From Thermoplasmata archaeon (lineage in GTDB: Archaea > Thermoplasmatota > Thermoplasmata > Methanomassiliicoccales > Methanomethylophilaceae), in contig SUSZ01000025.1 of NCBI GenBank assembly GCA_015063165.1, forward strand, positions 1 to 36,814: a DNA stretch of 36,814 nucleotides, in the 5' to 3' direction. Both the position numbers and the translations under genes were made by a program. The notes beneath the pieces were generated by a model. The model did not search any database. It saw nothing but the letters and a program-made list of their open reading frames with translations, and had not been told where the DNA came from. Positions within the stretch are counted from its first letter, which is position 1, and every line of letters starts with the position of its first letter. This document shows positions 8,187 through 16,166 of the stretch, piece by piece.

Positions 8187-8202
8187 TATGTCAATTGACA
8201 TA
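8187..8202. repeat. 16-bp perfect palindrome next to tRNA-Pro
   Basis: TATGTCAATTGACATA is self-complementary over its whole length and sits nine bases after the tRNA 3' end, between tRNA and integrase. It could be a binding site for the integrase or an element regulator, or part of the attachment region. Function is not shown. Confidence 0.5.
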
Positions 8203-8271
8203 CGATTATTCCCCAATTTGGACATGCTGGCCTTTGTTTCTATGCTCAAATCACTCCTTTTTTCCGCTGTC

Positions 8272-8321
8272 TGGGAAGGCGTGGGTCCGACGGCATCTGG
8301 AATCCGACTCACGCCTTCCCA
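8272..8321. repeat. Long inverted repeat downstream of the integrase gene
   Basis: Arms at 8272-8287 and 8306-8321 pair over 16 bp with one mismatch (core GGGAAGGCGTG against CACGCCTTCCC) around an 18-nt loop. It begins six bases after the integrase stop. In the integrase direction no T-run follows, so it is not a standard terminator; in the plus direction a T-run precedes it. It may be a transcript-end hairpin or an element-end repeat. Confidence 0.5.
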
Positions 8322-8326
8322 ATGGT

Positions 8327-9280
8327 TCACGTGGAAGACCTCCCGTTCAGTATCCCGTGGACGCTGCTGAGCACCGTCTTGTCGCGGTAGTTCGCGTAGT
8401 ACTTCTGGGTGGTCTCGAGGGAGTCGTGGCCCATGCAGTAGGACACGAACTCGATCGGGACGCCTCTGTCGAGCATCCTCTGGCCGTAGGCTCTGCGACC
8501 GTCCTTCAGGGCGAAACTGACGCCGAGCTTCTTGGCCACTATGTCCTTGAACCTGTTCATGGACTGCTGGGAGACGAACTCCTTCTTTGACCTGAGCGGC
8601 GGGAACAACGCCTCGCTGCTGATGCCGAGGCGGTCGAGCTTCGCCTTGCGCATTGCCAGATACTTCTCCACGATGTCGGAGACCCCGTCGTTGAGCGGGG
8701 AGCTCTTCTCGCGGCCCCACTTTCCCTCGCCCTTCACGTGCTTGACGTGCACGTAAGGTTCTGGATCCAAATGGTGGATGTCGTGGACGTACATCTGCCT
8801 GGACTCCTGGGGCCTCAGACCGGCCGCGCATCCGAGGATGATAGCCATGCAGCCCTCCATGACCTTCCAGCTGTCGGTGGACCTGGCCAGGGCGTAGACC
8901 TTCTCTATGACCTCGTCCGGGAGGGGGTCGAGCCTGCCGTAGTAGCTCTTCGGCCTCTTGTTCCCGTACACGACCTTGTAAAGGTCCATGGCGTCGTTCC
9001 CGACGAACGTGAGGAGCTCCCCGATCATGGACAGATCCTTCCTGATGGTCGAGTCCCTCTTGCCGGTCGCGCGCCTGAACGCGACGTACGCGGCTATGTC
9101 CTCCTTCGTGAGGGTCTTCGGATTGCACGACGATATCTTCCCGTCCGTGTACAGCTTGAACAAGACGTCCGAGTAGTAGCTCAGCTTCCTCCTCTTCTCG
9201 TTGAAAGTGGAGTCCTTGTAGTTGCCCTTGATGGCCTCCAGGAACCTCTCGGAGTCCGTGCGGAACTGGTTCTTCGTCAT
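8327..9280 (-). CDS. Tyrosine recombinase/integrase at tRNA-Pro
   Basis: A 317-residue tyrosine recombinase. Residues about 1-120 form an N-terminal SAM-like DNA-binding domain; the rest is the catalytic domain. Catalytic residues seen: Arg in GLRPQESR, Lys in HVKGEGKWGRE, Arg in KDGRRAYGQRM, His in MGHDSLETTQKYY and the nucleophilic Tyr in the same motif. In the second box the usual HxxR reads KxxR, so the first His is replaced by Lys, as seen in some recombinases. It lies next to the 3' end of tRNA-Pro, pointing towards it, the classic place for an integrase of an integrated plasmid or virus. Neighbouring sequence on its other side is decayed, so the element is probably a remnant although this gene is open. 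Stop TGA. Confidence 0.85.
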   Translation of the reverse strand: MTKNQFRTDSERFLEAIKGNYKDSTFNEKRRKLSYYSDVLFKLYTDGKISSCNPKTLTKEDIAAYVAFRRATGKRDSTIRKDLSMIGELLTFVGNDAMDLYKVVYGNKRPKSYYGRLDPLPDEVIEKVYALARSTDSWKVMEGCMAIILGCAAGLRPQESRQMYVHDIHHLDPEPYVHVKHVKGEGKWGREKSSPLNDGVSDIVEKYLAMRKAKLDRLGISSEALFPPLRSKKEFVSQQSMNRFKDIVAKKLGVSFALKDGRRAYGQRMLDRGVPIEFVSYCMGHDSLETTQKYYANYRDKTVLSSVHGILNGRSST

Positions 9281-9421
9281 GCGCGGACCCTCCTTGTCTT
9301 GTTTCCTCTAGGCTCTGTTTCTGCGGTACCTCTCTCGTGAGCGCGGAGTCCGGATACGGGATTCCCGAAGGTACCTCCGGATCTTGGCTAGGAGGGCACC
9401 ATGTTATCAAGCCCTTCCTGA

Positions 9422-9562
9422 ACCCGACGTCACCATCGGATAACCTATGGTACATATTGGAAGGACTCCGCCCGTCTGGCCATCGCCGTTCAGGTGGAGA
9501 ACATCGACGAGGAGGGACACGTCCGGCTGATAGACAAGAGGCGGACTAGGACCGGCAGATGA
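9422..9562 (+). pseudogene. Coding-like fragment of unknown origin in the decayed element
   Basis: Between TGA (9419-9421) and TGA (9560-9562) the plus strand reads 46 codons including TYGTYWKDSARLAIAVQVEN and IDEEGHVRLIDKRR, which has normal protein composition and third-position G/C bias. There is no start codon and upstream sequence in this frame is not coding. It is probably the 3' tail of a lost gene. I do not recognise the family. The antisense frame does not look coding. Confidence 0.35.
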
Positions 9563-9567
9563 GGGCC

Positions 9568-9912
9568 TCAGGTTTCGTACGTATCGAAGCAATTCTTGAG
9601 CGCCACGGCTATCTTCTCCTTCTTGGTTTCTCAGGCTCCGAACATGGACGGCTTCGGCATTGTTCTGTCGATGTCCGTCTCGCGGCCCCCATGTAGCCCG
9701 TCGCGCAGGGAGTTCCTGGCGAACTCGCGGGCGCCCTCTGGCTGAAGCCTGAATTTCGAGATGAGCTCCTCGAGGTCCCTCTAGCGCCTGTCCATCATGA
9801 AGGCCTTCCTATCCCCGCGCACGTCGAAGGTATTGTTCACGCCGTCTATGAACGCCATGATGGGCTCATTCTTGCTCCAGATCTGCGTATTGGAACCGAT
9901 GACTCCGCCAAT
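9568..9912 (-). pseudogene. Decayed unknown gene with in-frame TAG and TGA
   Basis: One reading frame runs from just after TAA (9913-9915) to TGA (9568-9570) and reads as protein: MAFIDGVNNTFDVRGDRK from 9858, TAG at 9781-9783, then RDLEELISKFRLQPEGAREF, TGA at 9631-9633, then ETKKEKIAVALKNCFDTYET. Coding-like sequence on both sides of each stop suggests one gene. The TAG could be translated as pyrrolysine as elsewhere in this window, but the TGA cannot be explained that way, so the gene is most likely inactive, or a 75-residue product ends at the TGA. The 5' end is missing. Family not recognised; it lies in the decayed element next to the integrase. The stretch 9913-10106 holds nothing else I can support. 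Confidence 0.4.
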
Positions 9913-10106
9913 TTAAAGGACGAAGACGGCTGCCAGGGCATAGCCAAAGGGGTGCCCATAGTTTTTCGAGATGAACATAGGAGAAACAGACAACATCTAC
10001 GCAACGATGGCCCAAGACTAGATGAGAGTACAAGTTGCGGTCCAGAAGGATGCGGTGCGTCCTCGTGTTTATAAATTGGGGAGGGGAGACCCCTCCGGTT
10101 TCAGAT

Positions 10107-12236
10107 TCAGCGCTTGCCGGACCTGCTCCTCATCACGAAGAAGGCGACGACGAGCAAGATCACGATGGCGGCGATGATACCGACGTACAGCAGGGTGTTG
10201 TCGGCAGGTGCTTCCTTGACGGTCACGTCACACGAAGCACTGTATCCTCCGTCCACCGTAGTCGCAGTGATGGTGGCGTTCCCCACCGCGACAGCTTTGA
10301 CGTTCCCCTCCTGGTCGACAGTGGCGATCTTCTCGTCGCTGGACTTCCAGGTCACGGACTTGTCGTCCGCGTTGTCGGGACCGACGGTCGGAACGAGCTT
10401 GACGGATTTTCCGACGTTGACGTCCGCCTTGACCTTGTCGAGGGTTATGCTGTCGACGTGGACGATCTGGTGCTCGGTGACGGTCACGGCGCACGAGGTG
10501 GTCTTGCTTCCGTCGTTGGTCGTGACGGTGACGGTGGCGGTTCCCGCGGCGACGCCCTTCACGATCCCGTTGTGATCGACGGTGGCGACGTCAGGGTTGC
10601 TGGTGGACCAGGCGACGGTCTTGTCGGTGGCGTTGTCGGGGAGGACGGTGGCGACAAGCTTCATGACCTTGCCCTCCTCGACGGTAATCTCGGTCTTGTC
10701 GAGGGCCACTTCGGTCACGGCGACGGGGTTGACGGTCACGGCGCATTCAGCGGTCTTGGCTCCGTCCACGGTGGTTACCGTGACGGTCGCGCTTCCCACT
10801 CCGACTCCCGTCACGTTGCCTTCCGAGTCGACAGCGGCGATGTTCTCGTCGCTGGACTTCCAGGTCACGGACTTGTCGTCCGCGTTGCCGGGGAGGACGG
10901 TGGCATTCAGCTTCTCGGTGTTTCCGATAAGGACTGCGATCTCGGACTTGTCGAGCTCGACGCTGGTGACGTGGACGGCCTGCCTCACGGCGACGTCGCA
11001 CACGGCGGTTTTCTTGCCGTCGTGGGTGGTGACGGTGATCTTGGCGGTGCCGGCGGCGACCGCGGTCACGTATCCTTCCTGGTCGACGGTGGCGACCTTC
11101 TCGTTGTCGGAGGACCAGCTGACCAGCTTGTCGGTGGCGTCCTCGGGGAGGACGGTGGCGTTCAGCTTCTCGGACCCTCCCTCATTGATCTCGAGGGAGG
11201 TCTTGTCGAGCTTGACGTCGGTGACGTAGACGGCCTCGACAACCACGACGCAGAACGCGCTCTTGTAGCTGCCGGGGTTGGTTGCGGTGACGGTGGCGAT
11301 CCCGGGACCAACCGCTTCCACGCGTCCGTCCTTGTCGACGGTGACGACGCTCGTGTCGTTGGATGACCACTCGATCGTCTTGTCGGCGGTGGCGTTGTCG
11401 GGGGTGATGGTGATTATCAGAGTGTCGTGGTCCCCGACCGTGAGGTTCAGCGAGGTCACGTCGAGGGTTATGCTCTCTATGGGGATGACCTTGTCCAGAA
11501 CGGTCACGTCGCATGTGCCCTCCTTGCCGCCGTAATCGGTCGTGACGGTGATCTTGGCGGTGCCGGCGGCGACCGCGGTCACGGTTCCAAAGATATCGAC
11601 ATTCGCAACCTCCGGGTTGTCGCTGGTCCAGATGAAGTCAATGTAGGTGGCGTCCTCGGGGTGGGCGGTGGCCTTGAACGTGTAGGTCTCCTTCACGGCG
11701 AGAACGAGAGACGTCCTGTCGAGGGTCACGTTTGTGACTGGCGTGATGTCGGGATCGACAACGATGGTCGCAGTGCCTTCCAGGTAAATGCCTACTTCGT
11801 CTCCGCTGGCGTTGACGGCTTCACGGTTATCCATATGGAGCGGGAGGTTCATCCCGGCGGTATCGTCAGCCACATCGAAAACGAAGGTAAGGATCGTGCC
11901 TATGATTGTGACGTTGTCATCGGCCTTGCAGACGATGGTGCATGGGCTGCTGAGATCCTTTTCAGGGAAGACTGACATAAGCGTGCCTTTTCTGATCTCC
12001 TTCAGCGTAAGGCCTTCTTCGTAGTCGAGATCGAAGGAAAGGGAGCTGAACCCCGTTCCTTGCACATCTACAATCTCCATAGGGACTTCTACGTCCACAG
12101 CGCCTGCTCCTACCTTCACTTCCGGAATCTCCAAACTCACCATGTTGTCGTCCGCATCCGACTCGGAAACGGGGACTAGTGAGATGGAGACGGCCGTGAT
12201 TGCGAGAATCATGGCGATTATTCCATATTTGCTCAT
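10107..12236 (-). CDS. Secreted membrane-anchored protein: cohesin-like domain plus six BIG2 Ig-like repeats
   Basis: A 709-residue surface protein. Residues 1-29 are a signal peptide (MSKYGIIAMILAITAVSISL, then a likely cleavage site before DADDN). Residues about 30-155 resemble a cohesin fold: VDVEVPMEIVDVQGTGFSSL, LDYEEGLTLKEIRKGTL, GTILTFVFDV. Then six BIG2-type Ig-like repeats of about 83 residues each, with the pattern VxLDKxxxxVxxG, TVxPxxATDKxVxWSSxxxxVAxVDxxGxVxxVxxGxAxxTVTTxDG. A C-terminal helix (LLYVGIIAAIVILLVVAFFV) and basic MRSRSGKR anchor it, with the repeats outside. I chose the ATG at 12236 because it starts the signal peptide; an ATG at 12275 is possible. A TATA-like TTAAATATC lies near 12314-12322. 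The likely role is adhesion or docking at the cell surface. Stop TGA, followed by a G/C hairpin (about 10081-10097). Confidence 0.8.
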   Translation of the reverse strand: MSKYGIIAMILAITAVSISLVPVSESDADDNMVSLEIPEVKVGAGAVDVEVPMEIVDVQGTGFSSLSFDLDYEEGLTLKEIRKGTLMSVFPEKDLSSPCTIVCKADDNVTIIGTILTFVFDVADDTAGMNLPLHMDNREAVNASGDEVGIYLEGTATIVVDPDITPVTNVTLDRTSLVLAVKETYTFKATAHPEDATYIDFIWTSDNPEVANVDIFGTVTAVAAGTAKITVTTDYGGKEGTCDVTVLDKVIPIESITLDVTSLNLTVGDHDTLIITITPDNATADKTIEWSSNDTSVVTVDKDGRVEAVGPGIATVTATNPGSYKSAFCVVVVEAVYVTDVKLDKTSLEINEGGSEKLNATVLPEDATDKLVSWSSDNEKVATVDQEGYVTAVAAGTAKITVTTHDGKKTAVCDVAVRQAVHVTSVELDKSEIAVLIGNTEKLNATVLPGNADDKSVTWKSSDENIAAVDSEGNVTGVGVGSATVTVTTVDGAKTAECAVTVNPVAVTEVALDKTEITVEEGKVMKLVATVLPDNATDKTVAWSTSNPDVATVDHNGIVKGVAAGTATVTVTTNDGSKTTSCAVTVTEHQIVHVDSITLDKVKADVNVGKSVKLVPTVGPDNADDKSVTWKSSDEKIATVDQEGNVKAVAVGNATITATTVDGGYSASCDVTVKEAPADNTLLYVGIIAAIVILLVVAFFVMRSRSGKR

Positions 12237-12275
12237 ATGATCAAACTCCGCAGCACACAATGGTGCTGGAATCAT

Positions 12276-12672
12276 GGATGCCTTCTGGCTCCGTTTAGAT
12301 CATCACATGAGTGATATTTAACCGATAGTCGGATACAACTTAAATTGCGCTTTTATGAGATCAAACGTTTTACTGTTCATTCATAGAAAGCCTCCATCGT
12401 TTATTTCTGCCATCGATCGCATCCAGAGATGGATCGGCCAACGGATCGTCGCCGGATCACTATTTTGCCTGAAGCCGAGCGTCTCCTCCTTGGATACTAT
12501 GGGCTGGGCGCTGGGAGAGATCTACGAAAGCTTCGTCTTGCCGGGAGCCTCGGAATCGATGCAGCGGATTGCCAGCCTGACCTTTCCTATGCCGGGCCGA
12601 AGGCCCTTATCGTGTTCTAGAACAGGGAACTGGCTGGCTCCACATCATGGTTGCACAGGCCGTCGTAGACGT
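12276..12672. other. Gene-free spacer
   Basis: About 400 bp. The first 100 bp hold the promoter of the cohesin/Ig-like gene on the minus strand. The rest has open frames on the plus strand (for example 12429-12620, ending in TAG) but no ribosome-binding site or recognisable product. A small hairpin GGGCC-GAA-GGCCC lies near 12594-12606. I see no convincing gene. Confidence 0.5.
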
Positions 12673-13020
12673 TCAGAGGGCGTCCGCACTCCCTGCAAAC
12701 GCGGTGCTGAACTCCCTCTCCACGTCCACCGTCCTGATGCTCCTCTGGGAGGCCATCTCGAAGTAGTTCATGCGCAGATGATAGCTGAGGGTCTTCATGG
12801 CTAAATCCAGCCAGTCCATGTCCGAAATGTCCCCTGCCATCCTGTCTCTGCCCTCGATCTCGTCGGAGACGTCCTTGTCAGTGAAGCGGAAGTCCCTCCC
12901 GTCCTCCTCGGATCCTTTCGAATCGTCCCCCAGCCCCAGAATCATGTGGCACAGGAATCTGAAATCGTAGTCCACGTCGGACGGGTCCCTCTCGACTATG
13001 CTCAGGCCCATGTGGGTCAT
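12673..13020 (-). CDS. Hypothetical protein, in frame with the upstream Sel1 gene
   Basis: A 115-residue acidic open frame (MTHMGLSIVERDPSDVDYDF ... VEREFSTAFAGSADAL) ending in TGA. No known motif. There is no ribosome-binding site before the ATG at 13020. The same frame continues upstream without another stop to the TGA that ends the Sel1 protein (13042-13044), the seven codons between reading DPAAAYL. It may be an independent small gene or the C-terminal part of a longer Sel1 protein interrupted by one TGA. Codon usage resembles that of its neighbours, so it probably was coding. Confidence 0.45.
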   Translation of the reverse strand: MTHMGLSIVERDPSDVDYDFRFLCHMILGLGDDSKGSEEDGRDFRFTDKDVSDEIEGRDRMAGDISDMDWLDLAMKTLSYHLRMNYFEMASQRSIRTVDVEREFSTAFAGSADAL

Positions 13021-13041
13021 GAGGTATGCGGCGGCAGGGTC

Positions 13042-14295
13042 TCAGATCCTCTTCAGGGAGTCTCTCGCCCAGTCGCGGGCTTCGGGGTCTTCGTCCTGCG
13101 CGGAGGCCTTCTGGTACCATCCCCTGGCCTCGGCGATCGACTTCTGCACCCCCTGGCCGTTCTCGTACATGAAGCCGAGGTTGCACTGCGCTTTGGCATG
13201 CCCCTGGTCGGCCGCGAGCCTGTACCATTCGGCGGCTTCCGATATGGACGGGGGCACCCCCTGGCCGTTCTGGTAGCAAACGCCGAGGTTGTACTGCGCC
13301 ATGGCGTCTCCATGGTCGGCGGCAAGACTGAACAGACGGACGGCCTCCTCGTAGGACCGCGGCACTCCCCGGCCGTTGTAATACATGAGGCCGAGGTTGC
13401 ACTGCGCCATGGAGTCCCCCTGGTCGGCCGCGAGCCTGTACAGGCGGACGGCCTCCTCGTAGGACTGCGGCACTCCCCGGCCGTTCTCGTACATGAAGCC
13501 GAGGTTGTGCTGCGCCCTGGCGTCCCCTTGGTCGGCTGCGAGCATGTACAATCTTATGGCCTCCCAGTCGGACCGCGGCACTCCCCTGCCGTTAGAGTAC
13601 ATGAAGCCGAGGTCGCACTGCGCCCTGGCGTCCTCCTGGTCTGCTGCTAGCCTCCACAGACGCACGGCCTCCTGGTCGGACCGCGGCACTCCTCTGCCGT
13701 GAGCGTACATGAAGCCGAGACTGTATTGCGCCTTGCTATTCCCTTGGTCCGCAGCGAGCCTGTAGAGCCTCACAGCCTCTTCGAAGGACTGTGTCACCCC
13801 CCGGCCGTCGGCGTACATGAGGCCGAGGTTGCGCAGCGCCGAGGTGTCACCTTGGTCGGCGGCGAGCCTGAACCATTTCAAGGCCTCTTGGTCGGACTGG
13901 GGTATCCCCTGGCTGTTGTAGTATATGACGCCGAGGCTGTATTGCGCCGCGGCTAATCCCTGGTCGGCGGCAAACCTGTAGAGCCGAAGGGCCTCCTCGT
14001 CTGACTGCTTGATGCCGAGCCCGTAGTCGTGCATGAGGCCTAGCACAGTCGCTGCGGGCGGGTCGGACCCCGCGCGCTCCGAGAGCCAAGAGACGGCCTC
14101 CGCGTCGGTCTGGAACAGGGGCATTCCGCGGTCGGCGAGATCGTAGAACAGCTTCGCGGTCCCGGACCAAGACCTGTTCTTCCTGCACCATGCGGTTATC
14201 GCGGCCTCTGGGGGCGAGGAGGTCTCCATCGGAGAGGGGGCCTCATCGATTATCTCGGGGTCCTTCTTATTCTTTCTGAACAGGTCGAACAGCAT
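13042..14295 (-). CDS. Sel1-repeat (SLR/TPR-like) protein, nine repeats
   Basis: A 417-residue protein. After a charged N-terminus (MLFDLFRKNKKDPEIIDEAP) and a linker, nine 36-residue Sel1-like repeats run from about residue 75 to 400, each with the pattern LGxMYxxGRGVPxSxxEAxRLYRLAADQGDAxAQ. At DNA level they are near-identical 108-bp tandem repeats (about 13120-14060), liable to recombination. Sel1 repeats form a helical solenoid that binds other proteins; no enzymatic domain is attached and no signal peptide is visible. It ends LKRI-TGA, with a coding-like frame directly beyond. The partner is unknown. Confidence 0.9.
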   Translation of the reverse strand: MLFDLFRKNKKDPEIIDEAPSPMETSSPPEAAITAWCRKNRSWSGTAKLFYDLADRGMPLFQTDAEAVSWLSERAGSDPPAATVLGLMHDYGLGIKQSDEEALRLYRFAADQGLAAAQYSLGVIYYNSQGIPQSDQEALKWFRLAADQGDTSALRNLGLMYADGRGVTQSFEEAVRLYRLAADQGNSKAQYSLGFMYAHGRGVPRSDQEAVRLWRLAADQEDARAQCDLGFMYSNGRGVPRSDWEAIRLYMLAADQGDARAQHNLGFMYENGRGVPQSYEEAVRLYRLAADQGDSMAQCNLGLMYYNGRGVPRSYEEAVRLFSLAADHGDAMAQYNLGVCYQNGQGVPPSISEAAEWYRLAADQGHAKAQCNLGFMYENGQGVQKSIAEARGWYQKASAQDEDPEARDWARDSLKRI

Positions 14296-14695
14296 GGTGA
14301 TCGGGTATGAGCACGGGGATGAGAGGATAAAACGGTTGCTTTGGGATCAGAATCCCTAGCATGGGACGGAGCGGAGGTGATCGGCTCCCGAAGGCTCCCT
14401 TCCATCTTCTTAGAAAAAATCACCGGGTTTCTCGTCCTGATTCCTTATGGTAAGTCCTTCTATTCCGGTATCTGTATCCAGGCGGGTGTTCGAAACCACT
14501 TCGTTCCGGTCGCCCTATGCTCATCATTAGATGCGATGTATGTCCTCGCTCTGGTCCACGCTGAATTCTACGATCATTCGATCGTCTTCGTTCCACGTCA
14601 CATCGTGAATCATTCATAACGAACACTTCGGTTGTCACTTATTTCTACAACGATACGGATACTAGCATATCGCAAAGCATGGAAAGGCAGACCAC
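14296..14695. other. Gene-free spacer upstream of rarA
   Basis: About 400 bp between divergent genes. It contains the unrecognised promoters of the Sel1 gene and of rarA. A short inverted repeat ACGATC-ATTC-GATCGT is visible near 14570-14585. A 92-codon plus-strand frame (14341-14619) has no recognisable product and I do not call it. Confidence 0.45.
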
Positions 14696-16048
14696 ATGAA
14701 GCAGATGTTACTGGTCGAGGAACCGAATGAGGATGTCAAGGTGTTCGAGCCTTTGGCTTCGCGCATGAGGCCGAGAGACCTCGAAGAGTATGCTGGACAG
14801 AGGCATCTTCTGGCTAAGGGCAAGCTTCTTCGCAATCTCATCGAGTCCGACAACATACCTTCGATGATACTTTGGGGGCCTCCGGGAGTGGGGAAGACCA
14901 CTCTGGCCAGCATCATAGCCGAGAAGACCGATTCCAGGTTCATCAAGCTGTCAGCCATGACCTCAGGCATAAAAGAGGTCCGTGAGGTCATGGAGAGGGC
15001 GGAGTCCTCGAGAAGGAACGGGAAGAAGACCATACTGTTCCTGGACGAAATCCATCGCTTCAACAAGGCTCAGCAGGACGTGTTCCTCCCGTTCGTGGAG
15101 AAAGGAAGCGTGATCCTCATTGGCGCCACCACGGAGAACCCCTCGTTCGAGGTCAATTCCGCATTGCTGTCCTGGTGCAGGGTGTTCGTGATGCATCCAT
15201 TGGAACAGGAGGACTTGGAGGGCCTGCTAGAGCGCGCCATACACGATCCCCGGGGATTCGGAGACTATGAGGTAACCATGCCGGAGGGGATGGTGTCTAT
15301 GATAGCCGATTTCTCCAAGGGCGACGGGCGCACCGCCTTGAACACCCTGGAGACCATCCTGATGAACGGAGACCTTTCTGAAGGTAGGATAACCGTGACC
15401 ATGGACGGGATCAAGGAATGCATCTCCCGGAAGTCCATGATGTACGACAAGGGCGGCGAGGAGCACAACCAGGTGATTTCGGCGTTCCACGAGAGCATCA
15501 GGAACTCCGACGTCGACGCGGCCCTCTTCTGGCTGGCCAGGATGCTGGACGCGGGCGAGGACCCCATATGGATAGCCAGGCGCATGACCCATGCCGCCGC
15601 GGAGGACATCGGCCTTGCCGATACTAACGCCCTCCATGTCGCCGTGGACTGCTTCGAGGCCGTCAGGCTCATCGGGATGCCGGAATGCGCCGTACATCTG
15701 GCCGAGGCCGCGATGTATCTGTGCCTAGCACCCAAATCGAACTCGGTGATCCTCGCCTATGGCGCAGCCAGGAAGGATGCCGAGACCCACGACACCGATC
15801 CGATCCCTCTCGCCGTCAGGGCGGCGTACACCAAGCTCCAGAAGGACCTCGGGTACGGGAAGGACTACCAGTATCCGCACAGCGCTCCCGACAAGATAAC
15901 GGATATGCAGTGCATGCCGGACTCTCTCGTGGGGACGAGGTACTACCGCCCGTCGGACCAGGGCTAGGAGAAGGTATGCAAAGCCAGGTACGAATGGATC
16001 CTCGACTGGCACAGGAAGCATGACAGGAAGGTCGAGAGGAACGGATGA
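14696..16048 (+). CDS. rarA: RarA/MgsA-type AAA+ recombination factor, read through an in-frame TAG
   Basis: A 450-residue AAA+ ATPase of the RarA/MgsA/WRNIP1 family, acting at stalled replication forks. Walker A is GPPGVGKTT, Walker B is ILFLDEIHRFNKAQQD, sensor 1 is GATTENPSFEVN, and the C-terminal part (about 230-424) is the family's tetramerisation region ending VGTRYYRPSDQG. A TAG follows at 15965-15967, codon 424. Translation beyond it gives EKVCKARYEWILDWHRKHDR and TGA at 16046-16048, which matches the conserved tail of RarA (xGxExxxxxRlxxw). The gene therefore reads through TAG, presumably as pyrrolysine. If TAG stopped translation the protein would lose only the last 27 residues. Start MKQMLLVEEPNEDVKVFEPL at 14696. 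Confidence 0.9.
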
Positions 16049-16129
16049 CCCGTCCGCATCCGCGATTCCGGGATCATGGAAGCCTGCTGCGGATACGGTG
16101 CATCCCTGCGGTTCTGAACGTAGATAACG

Positions 16130-16137
16130 ATTATAAC
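16130..16137 (+). promoter_or_regulatory. TATA box of the phosphonate cassette
   Basis: ATTATAAC lies about 33 bp before the pepM ATG, which predicts a start of transcription close to the ATG (leaderless mRNA). No ribosome-binding site is present before pepM, which agrees. Confidence 0.5.
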
Positions 16138-16166
16138 ATTGATTCCGCTGACATGTTCGAAATAAC

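Noticed and set aside
9971-10106. Short frame MNIGETDNIYATMAQD-(TAG)-MRVQVAVQKDAV on the plus strand
   Set aside because: Looks partly coding and also holds a TAG, but it runs into the antisense of the Ig-like gene and has no recognisable family; too weak to call.
10035-11366. 443-codon plus-strand frame opposite the Ig-like protein
   Set aside because: The repeats in its protein mirror the BIG2 repeats on the other strand; not an independent gene.
12429-12620. 63-codon plus-strand frame ending in TAG
   Set aside because: No ribosome-binding site, no homology I recognise, and a TAG end would be out of line with all other genes in the window.
13120-14060. Regular 108-bp repeats resembling a repeat array or CRISPR
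   Set aside because: The period is the 36-residue Sel1 repeat inside an open gene; there are no conserved repeats with unique spacers of CRISPR size anywhere in the window.
12673-14295. Recoding of TGA to join Sel1 and the next ORF
   Set aside because: TGA is the normal stop of almost every gene here, so general TGA read-through is not credible; no selenocysteine context was recognised.
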